A stretch of 6,076 bases of DNA from Acetobacteraceae bacterium. Lineage in GTDB: Bacteria; Pseudomonadota; Alphaproteobacteria; Acetobacterales; Acetobacteraceae. Below, one piece after another: positions 1 through 5,900 of this stretch. Location: contig CANFIE010000251.1 in the NCBI GenBank assembly GCA_947446625.1, forward strand, positions 1 through 6,076, in the 5' to 3' direction. The position numbers were made by a program, and so were the translations under genes. How positions within the stretch are numbered: position 1 is the first letter of the stretch; every line of letters begins with the position of its first letter. Under the pieces are notes generated by a model. That model saw nothing but the letters and a program-made list of their open reading frames with translations. It was not told the origin of the DNA and did not search any database.

Positions 1-826
1 CAAACTTTTCGGAATTGGTCAGCAGCACGCCCGGGCTGTCCGGACCATGCTCGACCTGGCCGAGGATGTCGGTTGCGGCCATTTCCGGATCGCAGCCGAC
101 CTCGTCGGCGATGATCAGCGTTTCGGTGGGGCCGGCGAACAGGTCGATGCCCACTCGGCCGAACAGCTGGCGCTTGGCCTCGGCCACGAAGGCATTGCCG
201 GGGCCGACGATGCGGTCCACTGGGGCCACGCTGGCGGTGCCATAGGCCAGCGCCGCCACGGCCTGGGCGCCGCCGATGCGGTACACTTCCGTCACCCCCG
301 CCCGCCGCGCCGCCGCCAGCACCAGCGGGGCCAACTCGCCATCCGGCGTGGGCACGCACATGGCGATGCGTGGCACGCCCGCCACCTTGGCCGGCAACGC
401 GTTCATCAACACGCTGGAAGGATAGCTGGCCTTGCCGCCGGGCACGTAGAGCCCCACCGCATCCAGCGCGCCCCAGCGCATGCCCAGCGTCAGCCCGGCC
501 GGGTCCGGCAGCACCAAATCCGCCGGCAGTTGGGCGCGGTGGAATTTCTCAATCCGCTCCGCCGCCACATCCAGCGCGGCGGCCACCTCGGGCGCGATGC
601 CAGCGGTGGCGGCGTCGATCTCCTCGGCGGTGATGCGCAGCGTGGTGGGCGTATGGCGGTCGAACCGCGTGGTGTAGTCCAGCAGCGCGGCATCGCCCCG
701 GGCGCGCACGGCGCTGATGATCTCGGCCACCGCGCCATCCACGCGGTTGGTGGTCTCGCGCGCTTCGTTCAGCAGGGCGGTGAAGCTGGCCTCGAAGCCG
801 GCATCCTGGGTGCTGAGCGTCTTCAT
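1..826 (-). CDS. hisD: Histidinol dehydrogenase HisD, C-terminus cut off by the window edge
   Basis: HisD is a zinc enzyme that oxidises L-histidinol to L-histidine in two NAD+-dependent steps, the end of histidine biosynthesis in the cytoplasm. Only the first 275 residues are visible; family members have about 430. Motifs seen are GLYVPGG (residues 125-131), YRIGGAQAVAALAYG (182-196), VGPGNAF (207-213) and GQVEHG (256-261). From memory of E. coli HisD, Tyr127, Gln188 and Asn211 match NAD-contacting residues, and Gln257 and His260 match two of the four zinc ligands; the other two lie outside the window. The start is the ATG at 826, whose bases overlap the hisG stop (ATGA), indicating translational coupling. 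An oddity is that the stretch from about residue 211 onward (AGPTE instead of the usual AGPSE, GQVEHG instead of SQAEHG) resembles HisD-family paralogues more than biosynthetic HisD. The family call is secure; the paralogue question is open. Confidence 0.95.
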   Translation of the reverse strand, partial: MKTLSTQDAGFEASFTALLNEARETTNRVDGAVAEIISAVRARGDAALLDYTTRFDRHTPTTLRITAEEIDAATAGIAPEVAAALDVAAERIEKFHRAQLPADLVLPDPAGLTLGMRWGALDAVGLYVPGGKASYPSSVLMNALPAKVAGVPRIAMCVPTPDGELAPLVLAAARRAGVTEVYRIGGAQAVAALAYGTASVAPVDRIVGPGNAFVAEAKRQLFGRVGIDLFAGPTETLIIADEVGCDPEMAATDILGQVEHGPDSPGVLLTNSEKF

Positions 827-1515
827 GCCGCCAGCGCCGCGCGGAACCGCTCGATCCAGCCGCCGATTTCCTCGGGCCGGGTCTTCAGCGCGGTGCGGTT
901 GACGATGAGGCGCGAGGTGACATGCGCGATGACCTCGATTTCCACCAGGCCATTGGCGCGCAGCGTGCTGCCGGTATCCACCAGGTCGACGATGACGCTG
1001 GAAAGGCCGAGCGCCGGGGCCAGTTCCATGGCGCCGTTCAGGTGCACCACCTCGGCCTGGATGCCACGGCTGGCATAGTGCTTCTGCGCAATGCCGGGGT
1101 ATTTGCTGGCCACGGTGATGTTGGAGCGGCGGCTGCCATCCTCGGCTTCCACCATGCCCACCGGGGCGGCCACCGAAATGCGGCAGCCACCAATGCCGAG
1201 ATCGAGCGGCGCGTAGATTTCCGGGTAGTCGAATTCCATCAGCACATCGGCGCCGCATACGCCGATTTGCGCTGCGCCATGGGCCACGAAGGTGGCCACG
1301 TCAAAGCTGCGCACCCGCACCACATCCAGGCTGGGGTCGTTGGTTTCAAACCGCAGGCGGCGGCTGCTCTCGTCGCGGTAGTCGGCCGAGGGCACGATGC
1401 CGGCGCGGGCCATGACCGGGCCGAGTTCCTTCAGGATGCGGCCCTTGGGCAGCGCCATGATGACGGGCCCGGTGGCGCTGCTGCCGGTGGCGAGGTTGGG
1501 AAGGGGCAGGTCCAT
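823..1515 (-). CDS. hisG: ATP phosphoribosyltransferase catalytic subunit, short form (HisG-S)
   Basis: HisG condenses ATP with PRPP to give phosphoribosyl-ATP, the first committed step of histidine synthesis. The product is 230 aa. Visible landmarks are ALPKGRIL (21-28) near the N-terminus, GVCGADVL (85-92), and the PRPP-binding loop DLVDTGSTLRANGL (177-190). At this length it lacks the C-terminal histidine-binding regulatory domain of the ~300-aa long form. Known short-form enzymes need the HisRS-like partner HisZ, which is not in this window. The reading frame stays open further upstream to 1617, but that part overlaps murA and looks unlike HisG. The ATG at 1515 gives the expected N-terminus, and a GGGTGAG Shine-Dalgarno-like stretch overlaps the murA stop codon just upstream. 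It lies 7 bp after murA and overlaps hisD by 4 bp, so it is very likely in the same operon. Confidence 0.95.
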   Translation of the reverse strand: MDLPLPNLATGSSATGPVIMALPKGRILKELGPVMARAGIVPSADYRDESSRRLRFETNDPSLDVVRVRSFDVATFVAHGAAQIGVCGADVLMEFDYPEIYAPLDLGIGGCRISVAAPVGMVEAEDGSRRSNITVASKYPGIAQKHYASRGIQAEVVHLNGAMELAPALGLSSVIVDLVDTGSTLRANGLVEIEVIAHVTSRLIVNRTALKTRPEEIGGWIERFRAALAA

Positions 1516-1522
1516 GCTCAGC

Positions 1523-2794
1523 TCACCCGGCAATGCGTTCAATATCGGCGCCAACGGCGGCCAGCTTGGCTTCCACCCGTTCATAGCCGCGGTCCAGGTG
1601 GTACACCCGGTTGACAATGGTATCGCCCGTGGCGGCCAGCCCGGCCAGCACCAGCGAGACCGAGGCGCGCAGGTCGGTCGCCATCACCTGCGCCCCGGAT
1701 AGCCGGGGCACGCCGCGCACAATGGCGCTGGAGCCATGCACGTTGATGCGCGCGCCCATGCGGTTGAGTTCCGGCACATGCATGAAGCGGTTCTCGAAGA
1801 TCGTCTCGGTCAGCATCGAGGCACCATCGGCCACCGCCATCAGCGCCATGAACTGGGCCTGCATGTCGGTGGCGAAGCCGGGGTAGGGCTCGGTCATGGC
1901 GTCTACGCCGTGCAGGCCGTTGAGCCGGCTGACCGCGAGACCCTCGGCGGTTTCCTCCAACTCCACGCCGGCTTCGCGCAGGGTGCGTGCCACGGCGCCC
2001 AGATGCACCAGCCCGGCGCCTTCCAGCAGCACCGCGCCGCCGGTGATGGCGGCGGCAATGGCGTAGGTGCCGGCCTCGATGCGGTCCGGGATGATGCTGT
2101 GGGTGGCGCCGTGCAACTCCGCCACACCCTCGACGCGCAGCCGGTCCGTGCCCAGGCCCTCGATCTTCGCGCCCATGGCGTTGAGCAGCAGGCAGAGATC
2201 CTCGATCTCGGGCTCGCGCGCGGCGTTGACCAACTCGGTCACGCCATCGGCCAGGGCGGCGGCCATCAGCAGGTTTTCGGTGGCGCCGACGCTGACCTGC
2301 GGGAACAGGATGCGCCCGCCATGCAGCCGGCCCTTGCCGGCATTCGGGGCCTCGGCCTCGATATAGCCGGCTTCGAGCGTGATCTTCGCGCCCATGGCCT
2401 CCAGCCCCTTCAGGTGCAGGTCCACGGGGCGGGTGCCGATGGCGCAGCCGCCGGGCAGCGAGACGCGGGCGCGGCCGAAGCGCGCCACCAGCGGCCCCAG
2501 CACCAGCACCGAGGCGCGCATTTTCCGCACCAGGTCATAGGGTGCTTCCAGGTTGTTGACCTGGCCCGAGAGGGTGAGGGTGCGGGCGGTCTTGTCGTGC
2601 TCCACGCTCAGCCCGTGCTGGCGCAGCAGCCCGGCCATGGTGGCGATATCGGCGAGATCAGGCGCGTTCTGCAGCACCACCGGGCCGGCGGTGAGCAGGC
2701 CGGTGGCCATCAAGGGCAGGGCGGCGTTCTTGGCGCCGCCAATGGCGATGCGACCGTTGAGCTGGCGGCCACCACGAACCCGGATGCGATCCAT
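1523..2794 (-). CDS. murA: UDP-N-acetylglucosamine 1-carboxyvinyltransferase MurA
   Basis: MurA transfers enolpyruvate from PEP to the 3'-OH of UDP-GlcNAc, the first committed cytoplasmic step of peptidoglycan synthesis and the target of fosfomycin. The 423-aa product matches the family length (E. coli 419). The N-terminal GGAKNAALP carries the Lys22-Asn23 pair. PGGCAIGTRPVDLHLKGLEA contains Cys117, equivalent to catalytic Cys115 of E. coli, so the enzyme should be of the fosfomycin-sensitive Cys type rather than the Asp variant. YPGFATDMQAQ supplies Asp310 (E. coli Asp305), and TDLRASVSLVLAG near residue 374 supplies the conserved Arg. A GTG codon at 2800 could also be a start, but the AGGGG ribosome-binding site is only 1 nt from it and 7 nt from the ATG at 2794, so the ATG was chosen. 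It follows dcd by 10 bp and precedes hisG by 7 bp. Confidence 0.97.
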   Translation of the reverse strand: MDRIRVRGGRQLNGRIAIGGAKNAALPLMATGLLTAGPVVLQNAPDLADIATMAGLLRQHGLSVEHDKTARTLTLSGQVNNLEAPYDLVRKMRASVLVLGPLVARFGRARVSLPGGCAIGTRPVDLHLKGLEAMGAKITLEAGYIEAEAPNAGKGRLHGGRILFPQVSVGATENLLMAAALADGVTELVNAAREPEIEDLCLLLNAMGAKIEGLGTDRLRVEGVAELHGATHSIIPDRIEAGTYAIAAAITGGAVLLEGAGLVHLGAVARTLREAGVELEETAEGLAVSRLNGLHGVDAMTEPYPGFATDMQAQFMALMAVADGASMLTETIFENRFMHVPELNRMGARINVHGSSAIVRGVPRLSGAQVMATDLRASVSLVLAGLAATGDTIVNRVYHLDRGYERVEAKLAAVGADIERIAG

Positions 2795-2810
2795 CGGCAC
2801 GCCCCTACAA
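2790..2810 (-). promoter_or_regulatory. Ribosome-binding site deciding the murA start
   Basis: On the minus strand, TAGGGGCGTGCCGATG spans the dcd stop codon (TAG) and two candidate murA starts, GTG at 2800 and ATG at 2794. The AGGGG core overlaps the dcd stop and sits 7 nt before the ATG, but only 1 nt before the GTG. Spacing therefore favours the ATG. The overlap also suggests that ribosomes finishing dcd feed directly into murA. Confidence 0.6.
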
Positions 2811-3359
2811 CCGCGGCAGCGCGACGCCGCGCTGGCCCATGTATTTCCCGGCCCGGTCGGCGTAGCTCACCTCGGGTGCGCTGTCGCCCTTCAGGAACAG
2901 GAACTGGCAGATGCCCTCATTGGCGTAGATCTTCGCCGGCAGTGGGGTGGTGTTGCTGATCTCGATGGTCACCTGGCCCTGCCATTCCGGCTCCAGCGGG
3001 GTGACATTCACGATCAGGCCGCAGCGGGCATAGGTTGATTTGCCCAGGCAGATCACCAGGATGTCGCGGGGCACGCGGAAGTATTCCACCGTATGGGCCA
3101 GCACGAAGCTGTTGGGCGGAATGATGCAGGTTGGGCCCTGGCGCGAAACGAAGCTGGTATCAGAGAAGGCCTTGGGGTCAACCAGGGCGTTGTCCACATT
3201 GGTGAAGATCTTGAACTCGTCGGCCACCCGGGCGTCATAGCCGTAGGAGGAGAGGCCGTAGCTGATGACCCCCTCGCGCCGTTGCGATTCGACGAAGGGT
3301 TCGATCATGCCGTGTTCAGCCGCCATGTGGCGGATCCAGTGGTCGGGCATGATGGGCAT
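2805..3359 (-). CDS. dcd: dCTP deaminase Dcd
   Basis: Dcd deaminates dCTP to dUTP; dUTPase then makes dUMP, the precursor of dTTP. It is a cytoplasmic, trimeric, dUTPase-fold enzyme. The 184-aa product has a typical length. Seen in order are the N-terminal IMPDHWIRHMA, the SSYGYDARVA segment (37-46), the active-site loop GKSTYARCG (106-114, with Ser108 and Arg112), and IEISNTT (132-138), whose Glu133 should match catalytic Glu138 of E. coli. The C-terminal GKYMGQRGV (171-179) closes over the nucleotide. The GKSTYARCG form and length are those of the alphaproteobacterial monofunctional enzymes, as I remember them. The ATG at 3359 has a GAAGG ribosome-binding site 9-10 nt upstream and gives the expected MxIMPD start. 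It lies 93 bp downstream of the 58-aa gene and 10 bp before murA. Confidence 0.96.
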   Translation of the reverse strand: MPIMPDHWIRHMAAEHGMIEPFVESQRREGVISYGLSSYGYDARVADEFKIFTNVDNALVDPKAFSDTSFVSRQGPTCIIPPNSFVLAHTVEYFRVPRDILVICLGKSTYARCGLIVNVTPLEPEWQGQVTIEISNTTPLPAKIYANEGICQFLFLKGDSAPEVSYADRAGKYMGQRGVALPRL

Positions 3360-3452
3360 GGGCAGCGGCCTTCAGGGGGCGGCGTGGCGGGCACGGCGCC
3401 GGCCAGCCACCAAGGCGGCAGCCCTTAGCCCAGGCCGGCGGGGCGGGCAACC

Positions 3453-3629
3453 TTAGCCTTCCTTGGGTGGTTCCTCGGGCGGGGTGGGAGGCTCTGGCGC
3501 GGTGGCTTCGGTGCGGGCGCGGGCCTGGGCCTTGCGGCGGTGCAGGTTGGCGCGCAGGGCGGCGGCCAGCCGGGCTTCCTTGCTGGTGGCCGGGGGCTTG
3601 GGCGGCTTGGGCGGTGGTTGAGACGACAT
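3453..3629 (-). CDS. Small basic, proline-rich hypothetical protein at the head of the dcd operon
   Basis: This 58-aa product matches no family I can name. It has three parts: a proline/lysine-rich N-terminus (residues 1-13), a probable basic amphipathic helix (SKEARLAAALRANLHRRKAQ, 16-35, continuing ARART), and an acidic proline-rich tail ending PPKEG. No membrane segment or signal peptide is seen. The core resembles short LRxNLxRRKAQxRxR proteins that I recall in alphaproteobacterial genomes, which supports it being real, but that is memory only. The start is taken as the ATG at 3629. No strong ribosome-binding site precedes it, and the frame is open further upstream to an ATG at 3800, but that extension would run across the divergent gene's start and is low-complexity Pro/Arg. 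It sits 93 bp before dcd in the same direction. A nucleic-acid-binding or RNA-associated role would be only a guess from charge. Confidence 0.6.
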   Translation of the reverse strand: MSSQPPPKPPKPPATSKEARLAAALRANLHRRKAQARARTEATAPEPPTPPEEPPKEG

Positions 3630-3777
3630 GCGGCGCGGAGGGTGCCATGGCGGAGCGGGGCAGGCCAGCGGGTGGGGCGGCCTGGCCGGCGGGCGAGGTG
3701 GGTGGCACTTGAGCGGCGGGTGAGGCGGGTGCCTCTCGACCCGAGGGCGAGGGCGGTGCATAGAGCGGCCCGTTCGC
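3630..3777. other. Divergent, GC-rich intergenic region
   Basis: This region lies between the start of the leftward operon and the rightward DUF3126 gene, so it must hold promoters for both unless the left operon starts elsewhere. It is very GC-rich and contains short direct repeats, such as GGCGGGTG twice around 3715-3731. No strong sigma-70 promoter is obvious for the leftward operon. Confidence 0.5.
3736..3764 (+). promoter_or_regulatory. Possible promoter for the DUF3126 gene
   Basis: TCGACC (3736-3741, 4 of 6 to TTGACA), a 17-bp spacer and CATAGA (3759-3764, 3 of 6 to TATAAT) form a weak sigma-70-like promoter. Transcription would begin near 3771, leaving a leader of about 7 nt for the ATG at 3778 and about 22 nt for the ATG at 3793. 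This favours the second start. The match is weak and could arise by chance. Confidence 0.2.
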
Positions 3778-3792
3778 ATGGAAAACGCCACG

Positions 3793-4050
3793 ATGACCAA
3801 AGCCGACCTTGACCGCGTGCAGGCCTATCTCCGCCGCTTGCTGGGCAGCGACCGCATAACCCTGATTCCGCCGGCCCGGCCCGGTCTTTCAGTGGAAGTG
3901 GCGGTGCAGGAGGAAGTGATCGGCACGCTGCACCGCGACGAGGATGAGGGCGAGGTGTCCTATTCCGTGCATCTGAGCATTCTGGAAGAAGACCTGCCGC
4001 CGCTGCCCAAGGCCGCCGGCGCGGCCGCGCCGAAGCGCAAGCCGAACTGA
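3793..4050 (+). CDS. DUF3126 family protein
   Basis: This 85-aa protein has the DUF3126 layout found in alphaproteobacteria: an N-terminal helix (MTKADLDRVQAYLRRLLG), then alternating strands with VEVAVQEEVIGTLHRDEDEGE and YSVHLSILEEDL. A basic Ala/Pro/Lys tail (KAAGAAAPKRKPN) lies beyond the usual domain. No enzyme motif, membrane segment or signal peptide is seen, and the family's function is unknown to me. An in-frame ATG at 3778 would add six residues (MENATM). I prefer 3793 because MTKAD followed by the helix is the usual family start and a weak GGAA lies 9 nt upstream; 3778 has no recognisable ribosome-binding site. It is the only plus-strand gene, divergent from the dcd operon and convergent with the dehydrogenase, so it is probably transcribed alone. 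Confidence 0.88.
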   Translation: MTKADLDRVQAYLRRLLGSDRITLIPPARPGLSVEVAVQEEVIGTLHRDEDEGEVSYSVHLSILEEDLPPLPKAAGAAAPKRKPN

Positions 4051-4058
4051 GGCGGAAG

Positions 4059-4080
4059 CCCGGCCGGGAGTGCGGCCGGG
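4059..4080 (+). terminator. GC-rich hairpin after the DUF3126 gene
   Basis: CCCGGCC (4059-4065) and GGCCGGG (4074-4080) form a perfect 7-bp stem with an 8-nt loop, starting 9 nt after the stop codon. There is no T-run after the stem. It may act as a transcript-end stabiliser or a weak terminator; this is inferred from position and symmetry. Confidence 0.4.
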
Positions 4081-4100
4081 GTGATGGGCCGGGTGCCGTT

Positions 4101-4160
4101 GGCGCCCGGCGTGAGGATTGGGGCGCTTCAGGCGCCCGGCGTGACGATCGGAGCGCCATG
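4101..4160. repeat. Imperfect 30-bp tandem repeat
   Basis: Two adjacent units, 4101-4130 and 4131-4160, both start GGCGCCCGGCGTGA. They agree at 23 of the first 26 positions and diverge in the last four. Read on the minus strand, both encode an APIVTPGA/APILTPGA peptide in one frame, with a TGA stop between them. The repeat lies in the convergent spacer, outside both flanking genes. Confidence 0.7.
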
Positions 4161-4176
4161 AGCGCCCCGGTGCGGT

Positions 4177-4200
4177 GCCGGCCCGGTTGCAGGGGCCGGC
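4177..4200 (-). terminator. Hairpin just after the dehydrogenase gene
   Basis: GCCGGCCC (4177-4184) and GGGCCGGC (4193-4200) form a perfect 8-bp stem with an 8-nt loop, beginning 6 nt after the dehydrogenase stop in the minus direction. No T-tract follows it. It is a plausible intrinsic or Rho-assisted 3' end for the dehydrogenase transcript. Confidence 0.45.
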
Positions 4201-4206
4201 GCTGGC

Positions 4207-5256
4207 TCACAGCAGAAAGACGCCCTTGCCGGAGGTTTGCTGGTCGAACAGCTGGTAGGCCTGCTCGGCCTGGTCCAGGCGCCAGCTTTCGGTGAACAGG
4301 GCATCCACCTTGATGCCGTGGTCGATGATGAAACGGGCGCATTCCGCCTGGCCGACCGTGGAGAAGGTCCAACTGGCGATGACGGTGGCCTGACGGCGCA
4401 GCATGTCGGGGCTGACGTCGATGGTGACCTCGCCACCCTCACCCACGAAGCAGCAGGTGCCCCAGACCTTCAGCGCCTGGATGGCCTGGAGGCGGGCGCT
4501 GGGGGCGGAGGAGGTGTCGAGGGTGAGGTCGGCGCCTTCGCCATGGGTCAGGGCGCGGATGGCCTCGACGGCGTCGACTTCCGCCGGGTTGATGGTTTCG
4601 GCGGCGCCGAAGGCACGGGCGCGGGCCAAACGTTCCGGGCTGATGTCGAGCGCAATGACGCGGGCGCCCATGGCGGCGGCCAACTGCGTGGCTGAGAGGC
4701 CGACCGGGCCTTGGCCGAAGATGGCCAGGGTGTGGTTGCCCGAGGTGCCCATGCGGCGGAGCGCGCCATAGGCGGTGCCGGTGCCGCAGGAAATGGCGGC
4801 GCCGGCGGTGAAGCTGAGTTCTTCCGGCAGCGGCACCAGGGTGTTGGCCGGCACGCACATGAAGTTGGCGTGGCCGCCATGGCCGTTATTGCCGAAGACG
4901 GTGACGCGGGTTTTCTGGCAGAGCTGCTGCCAGCCGGTGCGGCAATGGCCGCAGGCGGTGCAGCCCTGGTAGTGATGCACCATGACGCGCTGGCCGATTT
5001 TGGCGTGGCGCGGGTCCACGCCCGGACCCACGGCGGCGACCACGCCGCAGGGTTCATGCCCGGCAATGGTGGGGCCGGCGGCCGGGGCAATGCCGGTGGC
5101 CTGGCGGACGCCCTTGGGGCGGCGATAATGCTTGAGATCACTGCCGCACATGCCGGAAGCCTTCATTTCCAGCACCACCTCGCCAAAGCCGGGGGTGGGG
5201 TCGGGGAAGGACATCAGTTCCAATTGCCGGTCGCCGGTGAATACCACGCCACGCAT
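4207..5256 (-). CDS. Zinc-dependent alcohol dehydrogenase, medium-chain (MDR) family
   Basis: This is a 349-aa cytoplasmic oxidoreductase of the medium-chain dehydrogenase/reductase superfamily, which oxidises an alcohol or polyol with NAD(P)+; the substrate cannot be told from sequence. The GroES-like N-terminal domain carries catalytic-zinc ligands Cys37 (GMCGSD) and His67-Glu68 (GHEPCGVV), with Cys157 (SCGTGTAYG) as the probable third. The structural zinc site is complete: Cys99, Cys102, Cys105 and Cys113. The Rossmann domain has GQGPVG (181-186), and Asp204 at the end of the second strand (IALDIS) favours NAD+ over NADP+. The frame is open to a GTG at 5298, but the ATG at 5256 has a near-perfect AGGAGG 8 nt upstream and gives the expected MRGVVF start. 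It lies 51 bp after the DUF4096 gene in the same direction. Threonine- or sorbitol-dehydrogenase-like activity is possible but unproven. Confidence 0.93.
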   Translation of the reverse strand: MRGVVFTGDRQLELMSFPDPTPGFGEVVLEMKASGMCGSDLKHYRRPKGVRQATGIAPAAGPTIAGHEPCGVVAAVGPGVDPRHAKIGQRVMVHHYQGCTACGHCRTGWQQLCQKTRVTVFGNNGHGGHANFMCVPANTLVPLPEELSFTAGAAISCGTGTAYGALRRMGTSGNHTLAIFGQGPVGLSATQLAAAMGARVIALDISPERLARARAFGAAETINPAEVDAVEAIRALTHGEGADLTLDTSSAPSARLQAIQALKVWGTCCFVGEGGEVTIDVSPDMLRRQATVIASWTFSTVGQAECARFIIDHGIKVDALFTESWRLDQAEQAYQLFDQQTSGKGVFLL

Positions 5257-5264
5257 TCGCGTTT

Positions 5265-5270
5265 CCTCCT
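5265..5270 (-). promoter_or_regulatory. Strong ribosome-binding site of the dehydrogenase
   Basis: The minus strand reads AGGAGG, a full Shine-Dalgarno match, followed by 8 nt and then the ATG at 5256. It is the strongest ribosome-binding site in the window. It fixes the start and suggests high translation of the dehydrogenase compared with the operon genes. Confidence 0.85.
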
Positions 5271-5282
5271 GGGGTTTGGGGG

Positions 5283-5311
5283 ATGCTTGCGGGGTCACGG
5301 TGCGGGGTCAA
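5283..5311 (-). promoter_or_regulatory. Possible promoter for the dehydrogenase gene
   Basis: On the minus strand, TTGACC (5311-5306, 5 of 6 to TTGACA), a 17-bp spacer and AAGCAT (5288-5283, 3 of 6 to TATAAT) fit a sigma-70 promoter. Transcription would begin near 5276, giving a ~20-nt leader that still includes the AGGAGG. The -35 overlaps the DUF4096 stop codon. If real, the dehydrogenase need not depend on read-through from DUF4096. Confidence 0.3.
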
Positions 5312-5313
5312 GG
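5288..5313. repeat. 13-bp tandem duplication across the DUF4096 stop codon
   Basis: TGCGGGGTCACGG (5288-5300) is followed directly by TGCGGGGTCAAGG (5301-5313); 12 of 13 bases are identical. The right-hand copy contains the DUF4096 stop codon (TGA on the minus strand) and the left-hand copy lies in the spacer before the dehydrogenase. It may be a replication-slippage product or a pair of protein-binding sites. Confidence 0.7.
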
Positions 5314-5892
5314 TGGGGCGAGGGCGCGGGGCACCCAGGGGCGGCCGCCAACCACGAAATGGAAGCTGCGGGCGGCGCGCAGGATGGGGAGAATCACCCG
5401 GGCCGGGCGGCCGATGCAGGCGCGCACCCTGGCCAGGATGGTGGGCAGGAGTTGATCGGACAAATCCGGGTCGGGCAGCATCCAGAGGGGGCCGCGCAGG
5501 GCGGAATGCAGGCCGAGGCGGCGGGCCAGGCGGATGCCTTCCAGCCCCAGGATGCGCCAGGCCCGGCGGAAGGCGCGGCAGAGCCAGTGCAGCAGCGGGT
5601 GCAGCGGGCTGGCGCGGCGGGATGCGGCCTTGAGCAGATGGGTCCAGACGCCCTTATGCGCCCAGCGGCGGAATTGGCGGGAGGCGGTGTCCCAGGGGCC
5701 CATTTCGGCCGGCAGGTCGCGCCAGGGGCCGTTATGGGTGACCGCCCAGAAAATGGCGTCGAGCCGGGCGCGGAGGTCGTGCATCGGGCGGCCGGCGCCG
5801 CCATGGGTGAAGTAGGGCTTCAGCAGGTTGAGCTCGGCGTCGGTCAGGAAGGCCCAGGGGCGGGGCGGGGTGAGGCCGGCGGGGTTGGGCAT
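5308..5892 (-). CDS. Stand-alone DUF4096 (IS5-type transposase N-terminal) protein without a DDE domain
   Basis: The first ~85 residues match the DUF4096 domain found at the N-terminus of IS5-family transposases: FLTDAELNLLKPYF (15-28), GRPMHDLRARLDAIFWAVTH (34-53), GPWRDLPAEMGPWDTASRQF (55-74) and RRWAHKGVW (75-83). In an IS element the DDE catalytic domain would follow. Here residues ~90-194 are an Arg- and Leu-rich stretch (RAFRRAWRILGLEGIRLARR; ending GGRPWVPRALAPP) with no DDE motif, yet the frame stays intact for 194 aa. It could be a decayed IS remnant whose frame survives because GC-rich DNA has few stops, or a transposase DNA-binding domain kept for another use. The ATG at 5892 gives the shorter product; an in-frame ATG at 5928 adds 12 residues. 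Neither has a good ribosome-binding site. No terminal inverted repeats are seen around it. Confidence 0.65.
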   Translation of the reverse strand: MPNPAGLTPPRPWAFLTDAELNLLKPYFTHGGAGRPMHDLRARLDAIFWAVTHNGPWRDLPAEMGPWDTASRQFRRWAHKGVWTHLLKAASRRASPLHPLLHWLCRAFRRAWRILGLEGIRLARRLGLHSALRGPLWMLPDPDLSDQLLPTILARVRACIGRPARVILPILRAARSFHFVVGGRPWVPRALAPP

Positions 5893-5900
5893 GGGGCGGG

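Noticed and set aside
47..1078. Long plus-strand open frame (343 codons) opposite hisD and hisG
   Set aside because: Low-complexity, His/Arg/Gly/Ala-rich translation typical of the antisense frame of GC-rich genes; the minus-strand genes are certain.
1516..1617. N-terminal extension of HisG (34 residues)
   Set aside because: It overlaps the murA 3' end in another frame and does not resemble HisG; the ATG at 1515 gives the expected family start.
1736..2959. Plus-strand open frame of 407 codons opposite murA and dcd
   Set aside because: It is an antisense shadow with His/Gln/Gly-rich composition and no recognisable domain.
3425..4372. Minus-strand open frame of 315 codons across the DUF3126 gene
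   Set aside because: Arg/Pro/Ala-rich low-complexity translation overlapping three better-supported genes.
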